A stretch of 64,000 nucleotides of DNA, taken from NCBI GenBank assembly GCA_965216695.1, contig OZ244212.1:1302001-1366000 (forward strand). Direction: 5' to 3'. Below the pieces are notes generated by a model that did not search any database, was not told the origin of the DNA, and was given only the letters and a program-made list of their open reading frames with translations. Within the stretch, counting starts at the first letter, position 1, and every line of letters begins with the position of its first letter. Made by a program: the position numbers and the translations under genes. This document shows, piece by piece, positions 1-7,987 of this stretch. The stretch is from G965216695 sp965216695 (GTDB taxonomy: Bacteria > Pseudomonadota > Gammaproteobacteria > Pseudomonadales > Azotimanducaceae).

Positions 1-1
1 T

Positions 2-1927
2 GCGCACGGGCTTGGCGCCGGCGTCGCAGACGGCCGGACGGCCGCCGACCTTGCGGTCGTTTCCTGGGACGACGCGATCCTGGTCCGCGAAACACGGCCG
101 AAAAACTGGAAAGTTACACGCTGTAATTCCGGCCACGATGCAGCCCAACTCGACGAGATGACGACCGAGCAAAGGCGCCGCCTGGAGAGTCGAATCGAGC
201 CGGTACCCGCACATCAGCAACTCACACCCGTGCTCAATGATGACGAACTGATTCGGGTGGCGAGGGCCGCGCGACGCGCGGCCGATCTGTTTGATGAGCC
301 GCAGACGCTCGATTGGGCACTCGAGAACGGCGAATTGAGACTCCTACAAAGCCGCGACGTATTCGTACCCGAACCCGTGTCGCCACACGCACCGGAGACG
401 TCCACCGCATGTGCGTCCTCCGGCCCGCACACCGGGTCGGTTTCGGCCAAAACCACAGATAGCTCCGATCCAACAGCTGAAAAACCGCTGCTCGGTTTCG
501 CCCCCGTAACACCCGCCGGTGCAGACCCGCTGACGCCGCTGTCGCAGAGCCTCCTCGCACCGATGCTTGAGCCGGCGTATCAATTTCACGAAGGCCGCGT
601 GTTTCTGGATATAACCTGGCTACGCCGGTTGGCGCCTTTTGCCGCAGACGATGCGGGTCTCGCACGTTGGGCAACAGCAACCGCTACGGACCTTTCCGAC
701 GTTCCCCGAATGCGCCCAGTGGCAATGCTGACGAGCCTGTTCTGGAGTGGCATCGCGTACGTCGCGTCAGATGCATACCGGTCGGGAACGGAACGCCGCC
801 GTCGATCCAACACGACACGTACCGATGCGCGCCTGGAAGGTCTGCTGTCCGAACGTTCATGCGCGCCCGCTGCGGCTCTGCGGACGGGTGCGGGCACGCG
901 CAGCTTCCGGCGTTTCACGACCCGGCCTCTGCTGGCCGGCACCTGGTGGCGCATCCACCGACGATCGCTCTCTGCTGCGCTCGTCAACGCCACACGCCGA
1001 TGGACGTCCGATCAAGACACAGCGGCGCTGGCCCGTTGGCTCAACGGCGACCAGCCTCGCACCGTAGAACGCAACGCCGCATTGGATCACCTGGCTACCC
1101 AAGCGGCGGAGCACCCGGACGTGAGCAGTCTGCTTATGGCGCCGGAACACACCTACTTGAATGGTCTGGGCTCGCTGGCCGTGGATCACCCGTTTGTTGC
1201 GTTGCTGGAGGCCTTCGTGACCGCCGACGCCGCACATTCGGCCAACGTTCTCGAACTCTCGGCGCCGAGGCTCCGCGAGAACTGCGTACCCGTGCTGATC
1301 GAAATCCGCGATCGGCTGCGCCGCGACGCCGCCAGACCACACAACGTCACGTCACTGCAGGCACGCCTGCGTGACCGCAGCGACACGTCGTACGCAGATG
1401 CGTCGATTACGCTGGAAGCACGATTGCGCGCGGCCTGCGCTCACCGCTGGCAACGAATCGTAATTTCCAACCTGTTCCGGCGTATCCGTAACGCGCTCGA
1501 CGCAGAAACCCAGTGTGAGCGCACTGCTGAACGGGCGTTGGATGCCACACGTATCTGGATCGAACGTCTGGATCACGATCTGTGGCTCGACCAAAGGATT
1601 CCGTGCGCCGGCGATGCGTACGCGCTGAACAGCGATGAGCTCGCCGGGCTGACGGCGGGGAGCCTCGTCTGGTCCGACGTCGAACAACAAGTGCGAGCGC
1701 GGCGTCGGGCATTCCGCCGCCGACTCCAGGCACCCGCCCCGACTGCGCTGAACCTTCCAGAGCTTACGACCGAAGACACGACCGCGGCCGCAGCAGCATC
1801 ACCTGCATCCACGCCAACCAAGCCGGCGGTGACACCGGAACAGGTGACCCTGCCCCTCGACGAGGCACCGGCCATGCCGGATGATAGGCACCGCAATATG
1901 CCGGCACCGGCGGACGTCGCGTCCTGA
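2..1927 (+). CDS. PEP synthase / rifampicin phosphotransferase-like protein lacking the His domain (5' partial)
   Basis: The reading frame is open from base 2, so the true start lies upstream. The first residues (GLGAGVADGRTAADL) and a later segment (WALENGELRLLQSRDV) match the end of the PPDK N-terminal ATP-grasp domain, where the family has GLGE..VSGR and EWA..G....LQ.RP. Next comes a helical middle region including PLTPLSQSLL and a DAYALNSDELAGLTAG segment, as in rifampicin phosphotransferase-like proteins. The C-terminal phosphohistidine swivel domain expected in this family (GG..SH.AI..RE) is absent; the protein instead ends in an Ala/Pro/Thr-rich tail of about 75 residues. The 180 bases before the stop are too short to hide that domain in another frame. 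Family assignment is fairly sure; substrate is unknown. Confidence 0.7.
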   Translation, partial: AHGLGAGVADGRTAADLAVVSWDDAILVRETRPKNWKVTRCNSGHDAAQLDEMTTEQRRRLESRIEPVPAHQQLTPVLNDDELIRVARAARRAADLFDEPQTLDWALENGELRLLQSRDVFVPEPVSPHAPETSTACASSGPHTGSVSAKTTDSSDPTAEKPLLGFAPVTPAGADPLTPLSQSLLAPMLEPAYQFHEGRVFLDITWLRRLAPFAADDAGLARWATATATDLSDVPRMRPVAMLTSLFWSGIAYVASDAYRSGTERRRRSNTTRTDARLEGLLSERSCAPAAALRTGAGTRSFRRFTTRPLLAGTWWRIHRRSLSAALVNATRRWTSDQDTAALARWLNGDQPRTVERNAALDHLATQAAEHPDVSSLLMAPEHTYLNGLGSLAVDHPFVALLEAFVTADAAHSANVLELSAPRLRENCVPVLIEIRDRLRRDAARPHNVTSLQARLRDRSDTSYADASITLEARLRAACAHRWQRIVISNLFRRIRNALDAETQCERTAERALDATRIWIERLDHDLWLDQRIPCAGDAYALNSDELAGLTAGSLVWSDVEQQVRARRRAFRRRLQAPAPTALNLPELTTEDTTAAAAASPASTPTKPAVTPEQVTLPLDEAPAMPDDRHRNMPAPADVAS

Positions 1928-2005
1928 TCTCCACAATCTGACGCAACGCGGCCCGTGTACGGCGCGCGACAATAGAAGAAAAGCAAACCAGTAATCGGGG
2001 GACAG

Positions 2006-2953
2006 ATGCCACTATCGCTGGGCGTCCACGTGGGCCAACAGAACATGTCGATGAACGAGATGCGCGCGCTGTGGCGCAAGCTCGACACCTCCGGTATCGA
2101 CTGGATCTCGGCCTGGGACCACTTCTACGAAGCACCGCCGAAAGACGGCACCGAACCGCACTTCGAAGCGCTGGCGACACTGGGTGCGCTCGCGGCAGAA
2201 ACGTCGCATGCCCGCATCGGCTGCCTGGTGTTTTACGTCGGCTACCGCAACCCAGCACTGCTGGCGAAAGCGGCAACGACCCTCGATCACATCACGAACG
2301 GTCGATTTGAACTCGGCATCGGCGCCGGGTGGCACATCTGGGAAGCGAGCGCGTATGGATACCCGTTCCCCGACATCGGCACGCGCCTGGACATGCTCGA
2401 CGAAGCCGCTCAAGTGATCCGCCGCATGCTAACGGAGGAACGTACGACCTTCTCCGGCAAACACTTTCAAGTGGACAACGCCAGTTGTCTGCCTGCGCCC
2501 GTCCAACCGCGGCTGCCGATCTGGATCGGCGGCACCGGCGAACGGCGCACCCTGAAACTGGCAGCCCAGCACGCCGACGGGTGGAACGCCGCCTATCTGC
2601 CACCGGAAGAATTCGCCCGCCTGAATCAAGTCCTGTCGGACTGGTGCACCGAACTGGGCCGGGACCCGGCAACGATTCGACGAAGCGCCAACGTGCTGTT
2701 CAACCTGGCGCTCGATGACGCCGATCTGGAACGCCAGCAGGCACGGCTAACTGCGGATTGGGGACCAATGAGCAATCAGATCGCGGGAGGTGCGCTGCTG
2801 TGCAAGCCCGACCGGGCCGTCGAACGAATCATGGCCTACGTAGACGCCGGCGCCGACGAGGTCAACATCGCCCTGCGCGCGCCCTGGCATCAGGAAGCGC
2901 TGGACGTATACCTGGAACAGATCGTTCCGGAGCTGCGCAACGCCACACGCTGA
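2006..2953 (+). CDS. LLM class flavin-dependent oxidoreductase
   Basis: A 315-residue luciferase-like monooxygenase (TIM-barrel) protein. Typical family segments are visible: TNGRFELGIGAGWHIWEASAYG, which binds cofactor phosphate, and PIWIGGTGERRTLKLAAQHADGW near the middle. The ATG is preceded by a GGGGGA Shine-Dalgarno-like sequence. Such proteins use F420 or reduced FMN to oxidise or reduce small organic substrates; the sequence does not decide the cofactor. It stands alone on the plus strand, 78 bases after the PEP-synthase-like gene, and converges on the haemoglobin operon. A second LLM gene lies at 11705-12559 and belongs to a different subgroup. Confidence 0.88.
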   Translation: MPLSLGVHVGQQNMSMNEMRALWRKLDTSGIDWISAWDHFYEAPPKDGTEPHFEALATLGALAAETSHARIGCLVFYVGYRNPALLAKAATTLDHITNGRFELGIGAGWHIWEASAYGYPFPDIGTRLDMLDEAAQVIRRMLTEERTTFSGKHFQVDNASCLPAPVQPRLPIWIGGTGERRTLKLAAQHADGWNAAYLPPEEFARLNQVLSDWCTELGRDPATIRRSANVLFNLALDDADLERQQARLTADWGPMSNQIAGGALLCKPDRAVERIMAYVDAGADEVNIALRAPWHQEALDVYLEQIVPELRNATR

Positions 2954-2992
2954 GCGTGACGCACACCGCCCGGTTCCGTGAATCGATCGCGT

Positions 2993-3457
2993 TCAACCGA
3001 TCGCGATGATGTTCGGGTCCTTCGGCTTGTCGACCGGGGCGTCTGCGTTGCGCACGGTTTCGGCGATCGCATAGAGCGGCTCTTTCAACATCGTCTTTAG
3101 CGCTTCGCTCGCGCCGATGCGCTCGAGCGCGCGGTCCATGCACAGCAACCACTGATCTCGTTCATCAGGCCCAATGCGGTACGGTGCGTGCGGCTCGGTA
3201 AGACACACGGTACCGTTCATCGCCAAGTAGACCGGCGGCCCGCCCATCCATCCGGTGAGATACGCGGCCAGCTTGCGTTGCACGTCGTCAGTATCAGCGG
3301 CGTGCATTGCACGAATCCCACGCGCCTCGTGCAGTTCGTCCATCACGGCATAGAAAGCCGCGGCGAGATCGCGAATTCCCTGGTCTCCCAGAATTTCGTA
3401 CGGTGTCTGCGGAGGATTCCGCTCATCCTCTGGGGTGTCTGTTTTACTTTCGGCCAT
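2993..3457 (-). CDS. Group II truncated haemoglobin
   Basis: A 154-residue group II (trHbO-like) globin. From the chosen start, the B10 tyrosine (in FYAVM, about residue 36), the WMGGPPVY turn (70-77), the proximal histidine (H90 in EPHAPYRI) and the G8 tryptophan (W103 in DQWLLCM) are in place, so a functional haem pocket is expected. An upstream in-frame ATG at 3478 is possible, but GGCGAG lies 6 bases before the ATG at 3457 and this gives normal family length. It is the last gene of a reverse-strand trio, 33 bases after a CitE-like lyase. Likely role: oxygen or NO chemistry in the cytoplasm. Confidence 0.9.
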   Translation of the reverse strand: MAESKTDTPEDERNPPQTPYEILGDQGIRDLAAAFYAVMDELHEARGIRAMHAADTDDVQRKLAAYLTGWMGGPPVYLAMNGTVCLTEPHAPYRIGPDERDQWLLCMDRALERIGASEALKTMLKEPLYAIAETVRNADAPVDKPKDPNIIAIG

Positions 3458-3490
3458 GTGCATCTCGCCGTGTTCCAAGATCGGGGAACA

Positions 3491-4363
3491 TTATGCCAGA
3501 GGCTCCGCAACACGCGCCGCAATGGCCTGCGCATAACTCAGCGTGCGGCGCGCATCCTCGGCATGCAGATTTTCAATCAGTTGACCATTCAGCTCGGCCA
3601 CCCCTCGGCCGCTCGCGTTTGCTTGTTCCCAGGCTTCCAAAACGCTACGTGCGTGACTTACCGCATCCGGATCGGGGCCGAACACTTCGTTGGCAGTCTC
3701 GATCTGCGTCGGATGAATCAGAGTCTTGCCATCGAAGCCCATCGCGCGCGCGTCCTCGCACGCCGCAGAAAAGGTTACCCGATTGCGGAAATCCAGATGC
3801 ACTCCGTCGAGCACATCAACCCCCGCTTCCCGTGCCGCCAGAACGCACCGTTGAAGCGCGTAAGCCAGATTGTGTCTGGCGGGTGTGTGCTCTGCACGTA
3901 ACTCGTTGACGAGGTCGCTCGTGCCCATAACGACTACAGCGATACGTTGCGACGCGGCCAGCAGCACGCGCACGTTCAAAACGCCCGCGGGTGTCTCGAT
4001 CATGACCCAGATGGGTAGATGCCCACCCCCGGCGGCATCCACTGCCGCAACGATGCGCGCAACCTCATCAACGCTTGAGACTTTCGGAAAGAGTAATCCG
4101 GCAACGTCTGCTCGAGCAAAACGCGCTACGTCGTCCAAACCCCAGGGCGTGTCCAATCCGTTAACGCGGACAATCAGCTCGCGGTAACCGTAGCCGCCAA
4201 CGTGAACGGCTTGCGCGACGTTGTCGCGTGCGGTTTCCTTCGCACCCGGGGCAACGGCATCTTCCAGATCGAAAATAAGCGCGTCTGCAGGCAGGTCACG
4301 CGCTTTGGCTATTGCGCGCTCGTTCGCGCCCGGCATGTAAAGAACCGAACGTCGCGGAACCAT
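3491..4363 (-). CDS. HpcH/HpaI aldolase / CitE-like CoA-ester lyase
   Basis: A 290-residue TIM-barrel lyase of the citrate lyase beta-subunit / malyl-CoA lyase family. RRSVLYMPGANERAIAKA, the metal-binding IFDLEDAV segment (about residues 30-37), the RVNGLDTPWG arginine region and the MIETPAGV glutamate are conserved. The likely reaction is Mg-dependent cleavage or synthesis of a beta-hydroxyacyl-CoA such as malyl-CoA or citramalyl-CoA; the exact substrate cannot be read. It starts 13 bases after the stop of the membrane-protein gene and ends 33 bases before the truncated haemoglobin start, so the three probably share a transcript. Confidence 0.88.
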   Translation of the reverse strand: MVPRRSVLYMPGANERAIAKARDLPADALIFDLEDAVAPGAKETARDNVAQAVHVGGYGYRELIVRVNGLDTPWGLDDVARFARADVAGLLFPKVSSVDEVARIVAAVDAAGGGHLPIWVMIETPAGVLNVRVLLAASQRIAVVVMGTSDLVNELRAEHTPARHNLAYALQRCVLAAREAGVDVLDGVHLDFRNRVTFSAACEDARAMGFDGKTLIHPTQIETANEVFGPDPDAVSHARSVLEAWEQANASGRGVAELNGQLIENLHAEDARRTLSYAQAIAARVAEPLA

Positions 4364-4376
4364 AGGGGTGTGCAGG

Positions 4377-4811
4377 TCAGCCGTGGCGGCTTTCTTCGAT
4401 ATGACTCGGTACGGAAAAGAATGCGCCCCGCCATCCGTGGTGCCGCCGCTTCTCGCGGCAATCGGCTTTCAAACGGCAACTGTAGTCAGACAACACCGGC
4501 AGCATCGCGAACGCGGCGAGCAGAAGACTCACGGCATCCAGCGCCAGGCTGCTGCGGTACCAGTCGTCGCCGAACTGCGGCACCATCCGGAAGAAACCTG
4601 CGAAATAAAAGAACGCAACTACCGCGGTTACAATCGCCAAGCCTCGCGCAACGGGCCGGCTAAGTTCAGGGGTGAGAGTAAGGAACGCGAGCGTCGCGCT
4701 CGCTGCAAAGGTGAAAACACAACTCCAGTGGATCGCCGCTTCCGTACCGAGAAGATGCATCACGGCAAGTGCGAGAAACGTGACTCCAATCCCCAGATTG
4801 ACGAATTGCAT
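4377..4811 (-). CDS. Small integral membrane protein, unknown function
   Basis: A 144-residue protein with four hydrophobic segments (about residues 5-21, 28-44, 57-72 and 88-108) and a basic, His-rich cytoplasmic-looking tail (KADCREKRRHHGWRG). I do not recognise a named family. It is the first gene of a reverse-strand group with a CitE-like lyase and a truncated haemoglobin. A decamer tandem repeat lies 26-55 bases upstream of its start. A weak GAG motif precedes the ATG. Confidence 0.6.
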   Translation of the reverse strand: MQFVNLGIGVTFLALAVMHLLGTEAAIHWSCVFTFAASATLAFLTLTPELSRPVARGLAIVTAVVAFFYFAGFFRMVPQFGDDWYRSSLALDAVSLLLAAFAMLPVLSDYSCRLKADCREKRRHHGWRGAFFSVPSHIEESRHG

Positions 4812-4836
4812 CGTAACTCAGCGTCCTCGTTGGTTT

Positions 4837-4866
4837 CTCTCGTTCGCTCTCGTTCGCGCTCGTTAT
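4837..4866. repeat. Short tandem repeat, 10-bp unit
   Basis: Two perfect copies of CTCTCGTTCG followed by a degenerate copy (CGCTCGTTAT) and a further CTCGTC. It lies just upstream of the reverse-strand membrane-protein gene, in its probable promoter or leader. Confidence 0.6.
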
Positions 4867-5057
4867 CTCGTCGCGTTAACAGCTTTTCCAGCGTCGGCAG
4901 CGCTTGCGAGAGTCTCGCCCACGCCAGGGCCGAGATTCACTGAATATTCCCGCAATGGCCTGAAACCTGTCAACCGTTTGTTACCAACAGTGACAATTCC
5001 ATTACTCAATCTCCGTTTTTTCTCCATTTCGCCGCACGCCACTAGGCCGACATATTA

Positions 5058-5116
5058 CTAAAAACGAATCTTATATTCCATTTGTGCATAAAGACTCGGG
5101 TCCAGCGGCACGTTGC
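5058..5116 (-). pseudogene. Possible orphan C-terminal tail of an outer membrane beta-barrel protein
   Basis: Just after the stop of the carboxymuconolactone decarboxylase-like gene, in a different reverse-strand frame, the sequence reads VPLDPSLYAQMEYKIRF and then stops. Alternating hydrophobic residues ending in a C-terminal Phe are the hallmark of the last strand of TonB-dependent receptors and porins. The rest of the gene is missing. The stretch is short, so chance cannot be excluded. Confidence 0.3.
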
Positions 5117-5119
5117 GGC

Positions 5120-5686
5120 TCACTCGTCGACCTTCAGATTCCAGTCCGGCAGCCCTTCGTCGAGCTGCACGCCAAAGCTATTGAGCGCCATGGACACCAG
5201 GTTGTATTGGCCCACCGTGAAGACCACATCCATGAGCTGCTGCGTGGACAGATGGTCCGCGAGGCCGGTCCAGGTGTCGTCACTAACATGCGCGTCCGCA
5301 TGCAGCTCGTCGGTCGCCTGCAGCAGCAATCGGTCCAGTTCGCTGATTCCAGCGGTATCCGGTCCCGTCTTCGCCGCAAGAATTTCATCGTCCGACATTC
5401 CCGCGGCGCGAGCTATCAGCACATGCTGGCCCCATTCGTACCCCGACTGACACAGGTAGCCGATTCGCAGTATCACCAGTTCGCGTTCCCGCTCCGGCAA
5501 CGTCGACTTACCGAGGATGTGGTTTGCAAACACCAACCAGCGCCGCATCAGACCCGGGTGATTCGTGAGCGTTCTGAAGATGTTGAAGATCCGTCCGTCC
5601 GACACGAACGGCTTCATGATCTCCGCCGCTTCCGGCGGCCAGTCCGCTTCATCCAAAGGTTGGATTCTGGGTGCATCAAGTCGCAT
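5120..5686 (-). CDS. Carboxymuconolactone decarboxylase (AhpD-like) family protein
   Basis: A 188-residue all-helical protein. The region RERELVILRIGYLCQSGYEW with the following HVLIARAAG matches the CMD/AhpD fold, with a single Cys (C79), Glu (E83) and His (H88) rather than the CxxC pair of true AhpD. The start at 5686 is chosen over an upstream ATG at 5767 because AGGAGG sits six bases before it, and because the longer form would overlap the divergent DUF2905 gene. Members act as decarboxylases, isomerases or peroxide-handling proteins; the role here is unknown. Confidence 0.85.
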   Translation of the reverse strand: MRLDAPRIQPLDEADWPPEAAEIMKPFVSDGRIFNIFRTLTNHPGLMRRWLVFANHILGKSTLPERERELVILRIGYLCQSGYEWGQHVLIARAAGMSDDEILAAKTGPDTAGISELDRLLLQATDELHADAHVSDDTWTGLADHLSTQQLMDVVFTVGQYNLVSMALNSFGVQLDEGLPDWNLKVDE

Positions 5687-5758
5687 GATGAGTCCTCCTG
5701 CCAATTCCGCATCGACTATACACGCGCACTTCAAACGACGCCCGGGAACGAATAGATC

Positions 5759-5989
5759 ATGCCGCACTCCTTCACCAATTCTTTCGCCAACTGGCTCATC
5801 GTGCTCGGAGTCATCCTGCTGCTCGCCGGCGGAGCAACAAAACTCGGACTGCTGGAGTGGTTTGGTCGATTGCCGGGCGACATTCGGATCGAGTCGGAGA
5901 ACACGCGAGTATTCATTCCGCTAACGAGTATGGTCCTGATCAGCTTAGCGTTAACGCTCGGCGTCAATCTGATCAGACGAATTTTCTGA
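5759..5989 (+). CDS. DUF2905 family small membrane protein
   Basis: A 76-residue protein with two transmembrane helices separated by a conserved FGRLPGDIRIE segment followed by FIPLTSMVLIS, which is the DUF2905 signature. Function of the family is unknown. It is followed 21 bases later by a crotonase gene on the same strand, so the two may be co-transcribed. It is divergent from the CMD-like gene. Confidence 0.82.
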   Translation: MPHSFTNSFANWLIVLGVILLLAGGATKLGLLEWFGRLPGDIRIESENTRVFIPLTSMVLISLALTLGVNLIRRIF

Positions 5990-6010
5990 TACAACCAAAC
6001 CGGAGTAACC

Positions 6011-6781
6011 TTGCACACAACAACCTCTACCAACAACCGCGTTACGACGGTTACGATCAATCGACCCGACGTCCGCAACGCGGTGGACGCAGACACCGCC
6101 GCGGAACTGCTGGACGCGTTCACCACCTTCGACAATGATGACTCAGCGGATGTCGCCATCTTGACCGGCGCCGGAGGAACATTCTGCGCCGGCGCCGATC
6201 TGAAAGCGGTTGCTACCGGATCCGGTAACCGCGTGCGCACACAAGGCCCCGGCCCGCTCGGCTGCACGCGTCTGTTGCTCGGCAAACCGGTGATTGCCGC
6301 CGTGGAAGGACATGCAGTCGCCGGCGGTCTCGAACTGGCGCTGTGGTGCGATCTGCGAGTCGCTGCGGAAGATGCGGTTTTCGGCGTGTATTGTCGCCGC
6401 TGGGGCGTGCCGCTGGTGGACGGCGGAACCATTCGACTGACCCGGCTTATCGGTCAGAGCCGAGCAATGGACATGATACTTACAGGGCGCGGTGTATCCG
6501 GTACCGAGGCACGCGACTTCGGCCTCGTCAACCGATTGACGCGCCCGGGTACGGCTTTGGCGAATGCGGAAGCACTCGCCCAAACACTGGTTGAGTTTCC
6601 GCAACGCTGCATGCGCAGCGACCGTCTGTCTGCGTACCGACAATGGGACATGGATCTACCCGCCGCGCTGCTGCAGGAAACTGCGCTCGGACTGGAGGTG
6701 ATCCGCAGTGGCGAGACACGAGCCGGCGCCGAGCGGTTTGCGGCCGGTAAAGGAAGGCACGGTACGTTCGACGACATCTGA
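6011..6781 (+). CDS. Enoyl-CoA hydratase/isomerase (crotonase) family protein
   Basis: A 256-residue crotonase. The oxyanion-hole segments GGTFCAGADLKA (about residues 55-66) and EGHAVAGGLELALWCDLRVA are present. The codon used as start is TTG, with GGAG six bases upstream; no ATG is available before the conserved first strand (VTTVTINRPDVRNA). The protein probably hydrates or isomerises an acyl-CoA in the cytoplasm; the substrate is not readable. A perfect inverted repeat immediately follows the stop. Confidence 0.88.
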   Translation: MHTTTSTNNRVTTVTINRPDVRNAVDADTAAELLDAFTTFDNDDSADVAILTGAGGTFCAGADLKAVATGSGNRVRTQGPGPLGCTRLLLGKPVIAAVEGHAVAGGLELALWCDLRVAAEDAVFGVYCRRWGVPLVDGGTIRLTRLIGQSRAMDMILTGRGVSGTEARDFGLVNRLTRPGTALANAEALAQTLVEFPQRCMRSDRLSAYRQWDMDLPAALLQETALGLEVIRSGETRAGAERFAAGKGRHGTFDDI

Positions 6782-6797
6782 GCGAAAGTGCTTTCGC
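6782..6797 (+). terminator. Hairpin after the crotonase gene, possible terminator
   Basis: GCGAAAGTGCTTTCGC is a perfect inverted repeat directly after the stop codon. No long T-run follows, so terminator function is only suggested by position. Confidence 0.4.
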
Positions 6798-6999
6798 GGA
6801 CCTTTGGTTGCTAGGTAACAAATTCCTGAAAAAGCGGACGTTCAGCTAACGACCAGCAAATGGGTGCTTTGCCAGTTGCGGCCTTTGCACACGCAACATT
6901 GGCGAGTTACTGAGCTAATCTGGTGGACGAACTACCGCGCAACCTCGCTGTTATCTGCTTCGACGCGATATGCAATTGCCGATCAATCTATAGCCGCAA

Positions 7000-7389
7000 C
7001 TAGTCCTCCACTTGCAACACTGCAGAATCGAAGATCACTTGTTCTTCAACCGCCATTCCATCTTTGAGGAGAAAACGATCTACACCCAACCACTTGCGTT
7101 TCTCTCCATCAATCAAGGCCGATGACTCCCAGGCAATGTAGAGACGATCACCGTTTCCCGCGCAGTCTAACGGCGTGACTGTCATATCGACCATCGAAGC
7201 AAGCATTTCTCCCATTATCCCAACATAGTCGGCCCCCGAGAACGTCCCTGCCCCCGAGAAAGTGATAGTTGCCTCGGGCGCAATCAGCTCAGATACGCGC
7301 TCTCCAGAAGGAGCGGCCCAGAAAGACTTGAATCGTTCAAAAAAGTCCTGGTGCTCAGGTGTAAGTGATGATGCAGGATCGGTTGACAT
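7000..7389 (-). CDS. SnoaL-like / NTF2-fold protein
   Basis: A 129-residue protein with the layout of SnoaL-like polyketide-cyclase/NTF2-fold proteins: an N-terminal helix (HQDFFERFKSFW), a GADYVGIMGEM helix and alternating strands (TVTPLDCAGNGDRLYIAWE, KWLGVDRFLLKDG). The family includes small-molecule isomerases and binding proteins; the ligand is unknown. It is divergent from a MarR regulator; a perfect palindrome lies 32 bases upstream of its start, so it is probably repressed by that regulator. Base composition is more AT-rich than the flanking core genes. Confidence 0.7.
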   Translation of the reverse strand: MSTDPASSLTPEHQDFFERFKSFWAAPSGERVSELIAPEATITFSGAGTFSGADYVGIMGEMLASMVDMTVTPLDCAGNGDRLYIAWESSALIDGEKRKWLGVDRFLLKDGMAVEEQVIFDSAVLQVED

Positions 7390-7420
7390 GCGATTTCCCG
7401 TGTATATTTGCGAAGCTTAA

Positions 7421-7441
7421 TTATGTGCGTAGCGCACATAA
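7421..7441. promoter_or_regulatory. Perfect palindrome, probable MarR operator
   Basis: Arms TTATGTGCG and CGCACATAA are exact reverse complements separated by TAG. It lies in the 97-base divergent region between the SnoaL-like gene and the MarR gene. A perfect 9-bp inverted repeat in such a place is typical of MarR-family autoregulation. This is inference from position and symmetry. Confidence 0.75.
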
Positions 7442-7467
7442 ATGGTCAAGTTGAGAATCGTGCCTTG

Positions 7468-7482
7468 CGCACATATTATGCG
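7468..7482. promoter_or_regulatory. Second, imperfect MarR-like half-site pair
   Basis: CGCACATATTATGCG repeats the CGCACATA half-site of the 7421-7441 palindrome and a shortened opposite arm. It ends five bases before the MarR start codon, where bound protein would block the gene's own expression. Confidence 0.5.
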
Positions 7483-7486
7483 GTGA

Positions 7487-7987
7487 ATGAACGACTTTGC
7501 TGCCAACCTGCTCGGCGTAGTAGGGCTTGCTGTCGCTGACCGTATCAGAGAGACGGCTCGCGACACTCTGAACCATGTTGGTGAAACCCCAGCTGCGCTC
7601 GTTGTCATTGGTTACGACCTTGGACCGTCAAACGATGAGCTGAGGCGCATTCTTGGCCTTTCTCACCCCGGATCGGTGCGGCTCGTTGACCGTCTTGTAG
7701 CTGATGGCTTGGTGGAACGTCGTGAGGGGCGGGACAAACGAGCGGTTGCGCTATATCTGACAAAGCAGGGGAAACGGGTTCGTAAGAAGCTATTGAAAGG
7801 CCGTCTTGCCGCGGTTCATCCATTCCTCGAATCCATGTCGAAATCCGAGATGGAAACGCTGACTGGGCTGCTGCACAAGATGCTCTCCTCACTCGAGCCT
7901 ACAGATCTAGAACGATGCACGCTCTGTAGATTGTGTGACGATAGCGTCTGCACCAACTGTCCGATCCCCGCAGACTTTAGGGGCTAA
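7487..7987 (+). CDS. MarR family regulator with Cys-rich C-terminus
   Basis: A 166-residue winged-helix regulator. The DNA-binding part (NDELRRILGLSHPGSVRLVD, then RLVADGLVERREGRDKRAVA) occupies about residues 49-92. After the dimerisation helices there is a compact Cys cluster: C144, C147, C150, C155 and C158 (CTLCRLCDDSVCTNC). Such a cluster could bind zinc or an iron-sulphur cluster, or sense oxidants; that is inference. It is divergent from a SnoaL-like gene over a perfect palindrome, pointing to auto- and cross-repression. A stem-loop overlaps its end. Confidence 0.88.
   Translation: MNDFAANLLGVVGLAVADRIRETARDTLNHVGETPAALVVIGYDLGPSNDELRRILGLSHPGSVRLVDRLVADGLVERREGRDKRAVALYLTKQGKRVRKKLLKGRLAAVHPFLESMSKSEMETLTGLLHKMLSSLEPTDLERCTLCRLCDDSVCTNCPIPADFRG

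Larger units (their letters stand above)
4812..5119. other. Intergenic stretch without an intact gene
   Basis: About 308 bases between two reverse-strand genes. It holds a short tandem repeat (4837-4866), a T-rich AT-rich segment (about 4975-5070) and, on the minus strand, a short frame resembling the C-terminal strand of an outer membrane barrel (5058-5116). Otherwise nothing was recognised. Confidence 0.6.

Noticed and set aside
2984..3003. Paired CGATCG motifs between the LLM gene and the haemoglobin gene.
   Set aside because: CGATCG is self-complementary and common in GC-rich DNA; the stem is short and lacks a T-run, so a terminator call is not supported.
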